Part shown: piece by piece, positions 23,036-33,885 of the stretch
How the letters are laid out: every line of letters starts with the position of its first letter
How positions within the stretch are numbered: the first letter of the stretch is position 1
Notes under the pieces: model-generated
Told to the model about the DNA's origin: nothing
The model's database searches: none
Seen by the model: only the letters and a program-made list of their open reading frames with translations
Program-made: the position numbers and the translations under genes
NCBI RefSeq assembly: GCF_026210795.1
Contig: NC_089460.1
Span: forward strand, 1,116,001 to 1,180,000
Direction: 5' to 3'
DNA length: 64,000 nt
From: Rhizophagus irregularis
Lineage: Eukaryota; Glomeromycota; Glomeromycetes; Glomerales; Glomeraceae

Positions 23036-23930
23036 TAGTTATTTGTTAATAAATAATAAAAAAAAAATTATTTTAATTAATATAAAAACTTTATTTGTAA
23101 ATTTGTTTTTCAGTTGTTTAATTATTATAAATAAATTCTTAAAAATTTAAAATTAGGGATTCCTTGAAGATTTTATTTTTAGGAATCCTTAAGGATCCGG
23201 CAATTTATAGAATCCTTAGGGATCTTTATAATTCGTCTAAGGATTTTTAAGGATTCTATAAATTGCCAGATCCTTAAGGATTCTATAACAATTTAAGGAA
23301 TCCCTAAGGATCCGCGTCCTAAAAAATTTACTGATGATAGTTCTAGCAAAATGTTTTGGGGGTGTTTTTTCTGGAATGGACTTGGACCAATTGTTCCATT
23401 AAATGGTTTAGTTACTGGTTAAATACACACTATAACCATTAAGGATTATGTTGTATTTACTTTACAAAGACATTTTCCACAAGGTAATGGGATTTTCCAA
23501 GAAGATAATGCCTCACCACATCATTCAAAGGTTGCTACAGCTGCACGCAAAAATGTTGGAATTGTGGTGCTTGATTGGCCTGCCCAAAGTCCTGATCTCA
23601 ATCCAATTGAGAACCTTTGGGCAAAGATGAAAATGATAGTTTGCCGTTGTACACCACCACCATCTAATATTAAAGTGCTTGAAAAATATATTAAAGATGC
23701 GTGAAAAGATATTCCTCTGGAATATTATAAAAAATTGGTTAATAGTATGCCTAAGAGAATTGAGGCAGTTATTGCCACAAATGGCAATAGAATTAATTAT
23801 TAATTTTTACATAATTTAATAAATTAAATCATAAATAAAAACATTGATTTTAAATTTTTATTTTTTTTTCATATTTTTATATAAAAATTTTTTATTTTTA
23901 AAGTGGCCGGATAATTTTAATCACCCTCTA

Positions 23931-24723
23931 TATTAATTCAGTTTTTAATTATTATAATTTTGATATACTGATATTTATTTCTGTATCAGATGTAATTACA
24001 AATTTAAATTTAGTATTACTTATTGGTATATTTATTTTTATAGGGTTATATGAGTAGTTTTATGATCAAAAGTATAAAGTGCAAGAAATATTGATTTCTT
24101 TTTATCATTTGATATATAATAAATAATATTTTATTTCAATGTAATATAATAGAAAATAACATGTACTTGAAAAATTTTTGTTGTTTATTAATGGTACAGT
24201 TTTCTTACTATTTATACAGAACTTTATATTAGTTGAGGCTATAATAACAAGTGTAAACATTTTTACTGCTTCAGGTAGTAATAAAATATTATGAAAAGTA
24301 TAAAATTCTCTTTCCTGAAATTTTGGTCCTAATGTTTGTTTGTATTTAAGAATGTACTAATGGTACGATTTTTTTTAACCAATAAGTTTCAATTATTATC
24401 TAATTTCTGTCACTACTCACTACCATAGCGGCCTAACTGTATTATATCATAATAAATTTCTGATTTTAGACAGGATCTTCTGGGGTGATGTTATGATTGA
24501 CTAAGACTACACCAAAAAAGCCTTAAAGAAAAACTAAATCATACTTTCTTTTACTACCACTCGGAATGGCCAAACTAAGAAAAAACAGAGTTTTATTGGA
24601 GTTTAAAAGAGGAAGTGGGGAAGGGGAATAGTTTAAATTCATTGTCTCGAGTTAACTATCTTTAAAGGATTGCGATTGAAGCGAATCCAATTGATTCTTC
24701 TCGACTGGCAAAAGACTGACTAA
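23931..24723. other. Gap between the Tc1 element and cinA
   Basis: AT-rich to about 24440, then noticeably less so. No gene that I can support. A 21-codon ORF (MAKLRKNRVLLEFKRGSGEG, about 24566-24631) lies upstream of cinA with no recognisable identity. Confidence 0.4.
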
Positions 24724-25209
24724 ATGAAGAAATCCTTAGTTAATTTACTCACCGAAAATAATCTAAGCCTCGCTACTTGCGAAAGTCTTACCGGTGGTTT
24801 ATTTGCTTCTACCCTTACCCACATTCCTGGGGCAAGTCAAATATTGAAAGGTGGCTTGATAGTCTATTGTAATGAAGCCAAGAAGATAATAGCAAAAGTT
24901 TCTCCAATAACTCTTGAAAAATATGGAGCAGTTAGCGAGCAATGTGCCCGGGAGATGGCACAGAATACTCAGCAATTGCTAAAAGTAGATTTAGCAATTA
25001 GTTTTACTGGTAATGCCGGACCTCAGGCACTAGAAAATAAGCCGGTGGGTTTGGTTTATATTAGTTTGGCTATTCAGGAAAGATTAATCAATAAATCTTA
25101 TCAGTTTTTTGGTTCACGAGAAGAGATTAAGGAGCAAACGGTAGAGGCAGGGATAGAGCTGATTGAGAAAGTTTTGAATGAGAAGTATGAGAAGTTTACC
25201 ATCTGGTAA
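24724..25209 (+). CDS. cinA: CinA C-terminal-type nicotinamide-nucleotide amidase (PncC), 161 aa
   Basis: Intronless complete ORF, ATG after an adjacent TAA, stop TAA 25207-25209. It shows the single-domain CinA/PncC signature in order: ATCESLTGGLFASTL with the nucleophile Ser/Thr region (residues 18-32), PGASQILKGGLIVYCNEAKK (37-56), KYGAVSEQCAREMAQ, ISFTGNAGP (about 97-105) and KPVGLVYISL. Family members deamidate nicotinamide mononucleotide to nicotinate mononucleotide in the pyridine-nucleotide salvage cycle. Length equals that of stand-alone bacterial PncC proteins (about 160 aa). GC content is visibly above the surrounding DNA and codon choice differs. Two origins are possible: transfer from a bacterium (Mollicutes-related endobacteria live inside these fungi) or a native fungal CinA-like gene. 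Function call is strong; origin is inference. Confidence 0.88.
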   Translation: MKKSLVNLLTENNLSLATCESLTGGLFASTLTHIPGASQILKGGLIVYCNEAKKIIAKVSPITLEKYGAVSEQCAREMAQNTQQLLKVDLAISFTGNAGPQALENKPVGLVYISLAIQERLINKSYQFFGSREEIKEQTVEAGIELIEKVLNEKYEKFTIW

Positions 25210-25800
25210 ATCTTAAGTTTTGTACACTTCCTATATTCTCTGTCTACTTCTTTACTAAATTATATCAACAATTTTAAGGTCCCTTAAAGGCTTCGTCCTT
25301 CTTAATATTTATTTATTTTTTATTCTTATTTTTTATTTTTTATTTCAAGTCTATTATCAAAATAATCAATTTGTTTTAATGCCTTTTATATATAATCTAT
25401 TTTAATGTACTTAATTAATATTCAATGATATGGGTCTTTTATAGTAAATCATTTATTAGTAATACTAATGTATAATCAATCCACTTTCATGTTATTTCTC
25501 CAGACTGATAGTTTGTTAGTAAAGTAAGAGAGTATTTATTAAAAATAAATTGAGCTTGTTTTGCTGAACCAGCAGTTTATTTCTTAATAACAAATTTATT
25601 TATCTCAACTAATAGTTTTTTTTTTTAAATACCTGGATTAATTTTTTATAAATATAATATATTCATTTAGCTTTATATTTATTCAGTAATAAATACAAAT
25701 ATTCAAATTGTTCATTTTTTAAAACTAAATGATATATTATAATTTTCTAGTTTCTCCATCTTATTATCAAAATTTTATTAATATTCTTCGAAATAAGTAC

Positions 25801-28800
25801 TTATGAGAGATCCATGGTATCTCCGTGTCCTACACCAAATTCCTTATTTTCCAATTCAGCTTGATAGATATTATATTGTTCACTCCACTGTCCGACTTTA
25901 GTATCTCTAACAAAAGCATCGAATTTGGGTGTGCTTCCACCTATAAATAAATATAAATAAAAAATAAACAATAGTGTTATAAACGAAAAACTTGTAAATT
26001 TCTTCCAACATACCATGTTCAGCCAATTTAGCCAGAGTTACTACAACTCTTACGGCAGAACGGCATAATTCATTGTTTTTATCAATTTCCGATTTAACGG
26101 CATTATCCTTCATTCTATATGTAAGAGTCCCCTTGAGTGGTTCAACCGCTTCATCAAGTCCTAAGACGTAATTTGAATTCTAAGTAAATATCAATATTTA
26201 TAATACTGAATAATTCAAAACACTTACTTTGTGTAACAGCTGTTGGCGCAACCCGTGCTAATCGAATTAACATTGTATGTGAAAGAATAGCAATATCATG
26301 CTGGTCCGATAATCCGTCGATAACACGTGTGAGGAAGCTATATATTTCAAGCTTATCGAGACACGTTTCAAGTAAAGTATACATACATTCATATGCGGAC
26401 TATAAATTGAAAAAAAATGTGTTAAGAAAATTTTATCAAATATTATATATATAATCAAATAAGTACCTTTCGGATATCAAGACCATCATCTACTTTGTGT
26501 TTAAATGGACCCATTTCAACCATATGAATAAGATGTTCCTAGAAAATTTCAACAAAACATGAAATCTATTGATTCATATAAATTATTAAACAGATAGATA
26601 GAATACCTTGATAAGGGTTTCTTCATATAATAAAGGCAATAATTGATCCAAGACATCACGAATCAAATATGGTTTGTTATGAGCAGCTGAGTTTAATGTT
26701 GACAACGAAAGCCTTCGTACATTCTATATAATAAAGATCAAAATAAATAAATAAGTAAACAAATTATTGTTCGGATTAAATATAAATTATCTAAATGAAA
26801 AATCATAAACCAACCAAATCATTATCCTGTATTAATGACAAGAAATCAACAATTAAAGGTCGTAATAACTCATCATATGCCTGTCCTTGATTTATAAATG
26901 TAAATTTGATAGCTGTAACGACTGTCCCACGAGTTTGAGCAGACGTAGATCGAAGACGTTTCTAAAAAAAGCATTATTAAATAGTTAACATTAACATAAA
27001 TAAAATATAATATATACTAAAAAGTAAATAGATATTTACTTGAAGTTCTGGCAAAAACTTATTGGGATTTGCCAATGTTAATTTGCCAAGACATTCAGCA
27101 ACAACACTTCGAGTTCCTTCCTCAATATTTTCGCCGCTATCAAACAAAATATTCCTAAATAACATAACACAACAATCATAAATATTATTACAAATAAGTA
27201 GCTATTATAAAATTTATGAAGAGATAAATTTACATACCAGATGTCATCGGCAAAAGGACCAAGTGCTTTGACACCTTCTTCATTTGAATAACGAGAAATA
27301 ATCTAAAAAAAACTCAATAAACTATTATATCATTTATGTTTACCAATAATCCCAAAAATTTTATTTACCTCTTTAAGCCCATGTAATAATAAATATCGTT
27401 TCTTCGGATCCTCCCTGATCTCATTGATAACAATTGGCAAATACTTGCCAACGTTACCAGCACTTACATTACCAAGTGCAAATGCAGCCGCCGATTTTAT
27501 GTCCTCAGAAATTGCTGAAAACAGAGACAAAATAATAACATGCAAGTTGGAATGCTTGCTTAAATCCCTATATAAACCAACCGTAATTTTACCAATGTAT
27601 TCACAAAAATTAAGTAAATTAAGTAAATTTCATGAAATCCACTTACACTTTACGTCCAATTTCGCCTAGGGCTAATAAAGATAAATACTTTACGGAATCG
27701 CTTTGTTTTGGGTCCTATTGTGAAAAATTTTTTAAATTGTAAAATTTAGATATATTAAATCAACCTATAAAATTGGAATTCTTTACGAACCGCTATTTTC
27801 TTTGAAAAGTCAACAACAGTAGGAGAACAATTTTTCTGAGATGATACACAAAGTACAGCAATACACTGTGCAATTGTTGAAAAAGCCTAAATTTTCAAGA
27901 AAGATAAGAATTATTAAGAAAATATAAAAATATCGTCGATTGCATATTAATATAGAAAAGGTACCTGTTTTGAAAGGGTCAATTGACCTTGATCCGAAGT
28001 CAAAGCAGGTTGAAGCAATCCTTGTAGTAATTTATTAAAATCAGCTTCATTTGTTACTATCAATGTTTCAAATAGAACCAACAAACTATCTAAAGCAGCT
28101 CCTTGAACAAGAGTTGATTGCACAAGATTGAAAACAGAAGGTAATATATCTTTGTGTACTGCTCCAAGTGATTGTGGATTAGTACTCAAAACAGATACTA
28201 CAGTATTTAGAGCTAATGGTAATAAATGAAGATCTTGATCTGAAATATGGGGTGTCAGCTCTTCGAGTACACGCGAATAACATGCGGGAACTAAGAAATT
28301 GCCATATCTGTTACGTATATAAGAACATTAAAAATTATTATGATTCATACAGTAGTAAATAACATTATTATGTAAGACATACCTTCGAACAAAAACTTCC
28401 AAACATACTAAACTGGCGACTTTTAATTGACGATGACTCTTCCTAAGTAACACTGCAACTTCGTTGATAGCTCCAATCACAGCTTGCTTTACTTCTTCGC
28501 TGGCACATACTGTACTATCAGCAATGCTTGTAAAAACTTTTACAGTCGTTAAACGTGTAACTTCATTTCTCAAACGATCCAAAAGCATTGGCATGCAAAC
28601 TTTAAGTTCCTCTTTCAAATTGTCACCACACTGGGATATAAGTACGCCCAAACACATAATGGATCTTTCTTTAACTTCTTGATCAGCATCAGTTGTTGAA
28701 AGACGTGCAATAGTGACATTATAAATGTTCAAAATATATGATCTGAAAGAAGGATTTAACGGCTGTATATTATATGTCTTAGTTTGCGCATTATATTCAA

Positions 28801-31212
28801 TAGGACGAATAACTTTAACCAATTCAATGCAAACTAAGAAAGCCTCGGATGTGATCTTATAAAATTTATCTTCAACAGAGGAGATTATTGGAGGGCACAG
28901 TCTAGCAAGATGATTATGGAAGACTTGCGGTGGATGAACTTTAAACAACTGCCGGAGAAAACTCAAAGTTTCAATCTTCAAATTAGAATTTGTACTAGAA
29001 TGATGGTTCGAATGATCTGAAGAAGTAGATAAAGAATTTTCAATGGCCGGAATGAAAGTATTAAGATTATTATCAAGACCTCCATTCAACACTGTAACCA
29101 ACTCCCTCAAAAGCACAAATCCAGTTTGTTTAGTGACAATTGACTTTGAAAGTAATTGCTTCGAAAGGTTTCGGCTAAGTTTAGGCACCAAGTTTCGAAG
29201 CATTTGTTTGGGGCTGTTTCAAAATAAAAATAATATAAAGTAAATTAAATAAATTAACAACACGTGCGTGGGAACTTATATTTCTGAATAAGTTACCTTT
29301 CTTGAGATTCGCTAGGACCAATTGCCCTTCTACGTTTAGGTTCATGGTCATCATCTCTTGGAGCATAACCTTCTCCACCATATACAAATGTTTGTCTAAG
29401 CAATGCAATAAATGTTTGGAGCACATCAACGCGCACAGATTCTTCCCGTTCCTTAAAGCGATTTACCAAAGCTGGGGCAACACTTTGGTATAATTGAGAA
29501 AGAAGTTCATGTCGAGTGCCAATAATGGCTGCAAGTACTTTTGAAGAAGAACGACGTACTTTCCAAGAGATATCATCATCATCGGAATAATCTCTGTAAA
29601 TTTTGCAATTAACACATTTAATACAATTTATCAAATGTGACATCTATATTGAAAACAAACGCACCCCTCATCATCTTCATCTTCATCTTCGTCTTCTGTC
29701 GCCATTTCTTCATCTTCGTCCATTTCTTCGTCATCCTCTTCTGCATCATTATTATAATTAGGATCATATTTCAAATAAACTAAACAAAGCTCAATTATAG
29801 TATTAATATTGGGCGTGATTTCTGTGGGACAACGTAGCACGAATGATTCTAGTGCCTAAAGAATAATTTTAGTATTTGATTACTTAAAATATACATTTGA
29901 TATTCTTTTTATATGAAAAGATTGAGCGATTAACCTGTAAACAATTTTCACGTAATTCATCATCGTCGCAAGCATCGACATTTTTAATTACTAATGGTAA
30001 GAATTGAGGCAAGTGTTTCCCTAATCTTGGAGCACTTGATCGACTAAAAACGCGTAAAATAAACTTATTATTTCTTTCATTTTAAGAGTTTTGATCTATA
30101 ATCACGTGCCTTAATGTCCCAACGCATTGAACTAATGTTTTCAATTTATCATGTTGATCACCGGCTCTACTAAATTCTACCAGTAATTGCTGTACCAATT
30201 CATTGAATAAATCGTCGGGAGTATGAGTCACGAGATTACCTAAAACGAAAAATAATTAGTAAATGTATGATGAAAAAAAAAATAATAAAGTGTTTATGTA
30301 CCAAGAGCAATTGTGGTCCTCTTTCTAAATGCTGGTCTTGAATGACTCAAAAGAGGTATTAAAACATTTTGGATTCTCTTTTGAACTTGCGGATTATTGG
30401 CAACAGAATGTCCAAACCGAGCAAGGAGTTCACTTAAAATATCAAGTGTATCCATTTTTACTTCATATGTGGCATTAGGCTATTTTCAATTAAACATTAA
30501 TAAGTTATAAGAGATAAAAAAAATTCAATTTGATCATCTAATAACTAACATCTTCAAGTTGTGTGAGGAGCCTTGGAATTAATCGTACAACAACATTGCT
30601 AGCACTAGGGGAATTGCTTGGTATTTCAACAATGACAGTCTTTAAACCTTATAATTTTTTATGGCATCAAAATTAAGATTTTTATCATATAAAACAAAAA
30701 CAAAGGGTATATATTATTATTACCAATGCCCGCGATATCTCGCAATTCTTCTTTTCCTGGTTGTGTCGTATAGCTACAGAGCTGTTCAACGATTTCTTGT
30801 AGTTGTGGCTCACGAACTTTTTTAACAAGTGGAGCGAGACTAACAAGTCATCATAAAAATTATTAGAATATATTTATAAGAGATTCATAATTCTTAAATT
30901 TTAGCTATCGATTATTACCATTTAACTGCCAAATTCTGCACTTCTCCATTAGCATCATCCATTAATTTTATTACTTTTTGAACTACTCTCTTTTCAGTGG
31001 ATTCTTCTAAAGTAAACCCATCCTTCTGGAGCTCATTCATTAAATCATTAGTAGCCATGTACCGAAAATCGGTATCGCTAGAGTCCATCTGTTTTCGTAT
31101 TTAAGTGATCCCACATATTAATTTTAGGTAAATCAAGATAACGATAGTTATAATCAGACAGGAATTATACCTTCTCTAGTAACCCGACTACCAAATATGA
31201 ATTGCTGCTCAT
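25801..31212 (-). CDS. CAND1: Cullin-associated NEDD8-dissociated protein 1 (CAND1/TIP120), 22 exons
   Basis: Start [14 protein letters not shown] at 31212; stop TAA 25803-25801. Exons (minus): 31212-31171, 31088-30919, 30839-30724, 30647-30550, 30479-30302, 30239-30110, 30043-29935, 29855-29665, 29593-29297, 29213-28383, 28307-27965, 27886-27791, 27714-27647, 27567-27369, 27302-27238, 27154-27040, 26961-26815, 26723-26607, 26538-26467, 26399-26228, 26160-26014, 25940-25801. All phases agree, giving 1280 aa, close to the usual ~1230. The whole protein is HEAT repeats, e.g. [20 protein letters not shown]-like and [20 protein letters not shown]. The acidic insert [20 protein letters not shown] (about residues 320-345) and [20 protein letters not shown] are family landmarks. 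CAND1 wraps unneddylated cullins and exchanges F-box and other receptors in SCF ligases. Intron 6 begins GC rather than GT. Apparently intact. Confidence 0.95.
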
Positions 31213-32447
31213 TCTCGCTGAATTTAAAGCTATCGGATAATTTAATTATTCAAATAAAAAAATTAGGATCACGTTCTCAAAGACATTTATTTAAAAAAAA
31301 TTCTATAACCTAATAATGCAAGACGTGTTGTTTATTCTTTAGGCCAAAATAAGAGTTAAACCAAATAATGATAAAATATAGTCACTAACTCAAACTCACA
31401 AGTTACAAACAAAAGAACGTAAAAGAACTTCACATTATAAAAAGCTCAGCTCGTATCTATTTGATAACAGGATAATACAACTTACATTAAAAATTTAGAG
31501 TAAAACTATGTTGAAGCTCCGTTAAGAGCGTGGCAATAAAAAGTTTTTGGAGATAACTCGCGATATTTAAGCTTTAAGTCAATAACCGCAGTTCAATCAG
31601 TTTCCGGATATTTTATTCCGGATTGGCTGACATAATTTCCTTGCGTCAGCAAGCTGATTTAATCAGTATTCACGTGATCTTATAGGTAATACTCAATAAA
31701 GTCTACTAATTGACCAACTATTACTCAACTATTATAATCGAAATTAAAAAAAAGAAAAATCAAAACAAAATAATTATAAGCTTAAGCTTTGTAATAATCC
31801 ATCTAAAATTGGCAGAAATTACTATAACTATATTTTTTATATCTAATAATATGATTATAAACTTACAAGAAAATAATTGTTTTTATCCAATCAATAATTT
31901 TAATAATTTCTAATATAAAAATCTTAATATAGGTTTTTTAACCACAAATGATTTGTATAAAATACTAAAATTTTATTATTTTTCTTTTTACTTTCCTGAC
32001 ATTCATATTAGAAAACACTAATTGATGTCAATTTAAAAAGATTCACTACAATGCACTATAAATACCAACCCAAAGTTACATTTTTCACAATTTGATTTGG
32101 GATACATTTCACTAAAATTAACATTTATCATAATAAAAAATTATGGTAAAAAAAATTATTCTATTTTATTAAACAGTAAATTATTTTTTAATTAAAAAAT
32201 AAATATTTAATTATTTATTTTTAATGAAAAATTTATTTTTTATCTAAGTGATTTTACATCCTTTTAAAATTAATATTATTTCCAAAAAAATTTTTTATTT
32301 AAAATAAAATATATAAATTTTTTATAACCTTTAAAATTATATAATTTATAAGTAATTTTATCTGTTTTACAAATTTATTTTAAATACTGCCCAATTAAAA
32401 AGTTTATTATTAGTTTCTGTCAATACAATAATACTCAGTGGTCATGT
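31213..32447. promoter_or_regulatory. Upstream region of CAND1, AT-rich, no gene
   Basis: The proximal 500 bp (to about 31700) is less AT-rich than the rest, with an inverted CCGGATATTTTATTCCGG at about 31603-31620. It probably contains the promoter. Beyond that I see only AT-rich sequence; a 67-codon ORF at 31710-31913 has no recognisable feature. Confidence 0.35.
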
Positions 32448-32455
32448 CACATGAC

Positions 32456-32994
32456 TAAAGATGGTCATCAGTCCTAAAAGACCACAGTCTTGTGGTCCTA
32501 CATCTTAAAAAGATGGACTGGTCTGTCTTAATGTAGGACTGCAGTTTTTCAGTTCTGCAACACGTACAATAAGACTATCAGTTTTTTCAAGGACCACAGT
32601 CTTTTTAAAACTGACCAGTTTTTTTTCTTTTATTTACAAATAATAATTTTTTTCAATTACTTTATTAGCTTTATAAATGAATATTAATTGTATAAATTTA
32701 TAGGATTTTTCGATAGGCATGTAAATAAAGAAAATGATTTCCTTTATTATTGATTTGTGATTATCAAAATTGGTCAGTCTTCTTATTCCTTTATAAAGAT
32801 TTTCATTAGATTACTAATAACTTTATTTAATATAAAAATCATTTATATACAAAGACCAATATGAGGATCAAGTCAGTTTTAGAACCAGTCCTACTGCACT
32901 AGAGAAAAATGAAAGACTGTGGTCCAATCCTACAAGTCCTGGGACTGACCAGTTTAAAACTGAGTAGGACTGGTAGGACTGATGACCATCTTTA
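32456..32994. mobile_element. 539 bp hAT-like non-autonomous element
   Basis: Ends TAAAGATGGTCATCAGTCCT and its inverse, flanked by CACATGAC (32448-32455) and CACATAAC (32995-33002), an 8 bp duplication with one mismatch. The interior holds many copies of AGTCCTAC/GACCACAGTC and related inverse motifs. There is no transposase. Confidence 0.8.
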
Positions 32995-33681
32995 CACATA
33001 ACATATTGATCATTAATTAAAAAATTGTACTGTATTGCAAAAATTATCAGCATAAAGTCACAAATGTTTCAAAGTTTTCTCTTAAGTAAAGCCTTTACAG
33101 ACCTTAGTAAACTTTTATTTTTCAGATTCTTACATACTTATTTTAACTTTTTATTTAACAAAATAACGCTTATTTGAGAAGTTTATATTAGTCTAACTTT
33201 TCCTACTTTTTTGGCTTCAACCTCAGATGCAAGTTTGTATGAAAATTAAATATTATTTAAATACTTAAATACATATAATTTTTTATAAAGAATCGAAATG
33301 CTTAGTGAGAAAAAGGTTAGTTTGATAATAAAATTTTATTAGATTCATGATTTTTTGTTTTTTATATAGTTTGTTTATATTAACATTGCAAAAATTATAT
33401 GTATAAGTTTAATTTTAACAGCATAAAAAGAATATTTAACATAAATTACATACTGTAATCAAATAATAAATAAGTATTTTTTGAATTTAAAAGTCATTAT
33501 ATATTAAATAAAATGTAAAAATCATCTTTAATAAAAATTTTTCAATATGTATTTAATTTCAATAAAAATTGACTCACAAAGACTTTAAAATATTTTGAAT
33601 TTATGTGTAAAATTTCAGTATATATTATTATATAAGATGGAGTAAAAATTTACTATTACACAAATTTCATAGTAAAAAAGT
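32995..33681. other. AT-rich gap, nothing recognised
   Basis: No ORF, RNA gene or repeat with clear borders, apart from the target duplications of the flanking elements. Confidence 0.5.
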
Positions 33682-33885
33682 AGGACCCCAAACAATATAT
33701 ATAAAGGTAGGTTTTGAGTTTGTTTAACCAACATATAAAAATTTTTCCTATGTGAGATTTATTATTGCTTATTTAATAATATAATTTTAAAATAGTCAGA
33801 TATAATTATGCATAGCAGAGTATTAAATTATTAATAGTCAGATATATATTTGCGTAATAGAATAGAATTTTTTAATATATATATA

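Larger units (their letters stand above)
17154..23333. mobile_element. CMC/Plavaka-type transposon with two divergent genes, 6180 bp
   Basis: Inserted in the Tc1 gene between KHH and DSSSK. Ends are CAGTAATTTTTTTGGGATGC and the inverse of CAGTAAATTTTTTAGGACGC, with an AT dinucleotide at 17152-17153 and 23334-23335. Deleting the element plus one AT restores the frame. Subterminal regions hold many GGATCCTTAAGGATTCC-like repeats on both sides (17165-17300, 23150-23310), as in CACTA elements. It contains a plus-strand Plavaka-like transposase and a minus-strand accessory gene separated by about 220 bp. The two-base duplication is short for this superfamily, where 2-3 bp is usual. Confidence 0.85.
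16317..23803 (+). pseudogene. Tc1-like DDE transposase, split by two nested elements
   Basis: Part 1 (16317-16799) begins MKPLTPKMRGAIVYGHNCGQ with a helix-turn-helix (SSRTIAKQLGCEKTTVNDIL), an in-frame TAG at 16712-16714 and the first catalytic block KRVLFSDE. Part 2 (17052-17153) continues STFTQFQQGRQGKVWRESGE. Part 3 (23334-23803) carries WGCFFWNGLGP, FQEDNASPHH and DWPAQSPDLNPIENLW, ending at TAA 23803. The spacing between the second Asp and the Glu is 34, i.e. DD34E, as in Tc1 transposases, which excise and reinsert at TA. Further in-frame stops are at the TAA after LVTG (about 23420) and the TGA in DA*KDIP (23702-23704). It is inactive. Confidence 0.92.
16174..23930 (+). mobile_element. 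Tc1-like (DD34E) transposon, interrupted twice
   Basis: Terminal inverted repeats CAGAGGGCGATCAAAATTAT and the inverse of TAGAGGGTGATTAAAATTAT, flanked by TA (16172-16173, 23931-23932). Subtracting the nested elements and their target duplications leaves about 1.3 kb, normal for a one-gene Tc1 element. It is the host for a 244 bp element and for a Plavaka-type transposon. Confidence 0.92.

Noticed and set aside
24440-24723. Bacterial operon partner (pgsA- or recA-like) upstream of cinA
   Set aside because: Only short frames with stops; no recognisable bacterial gene end.
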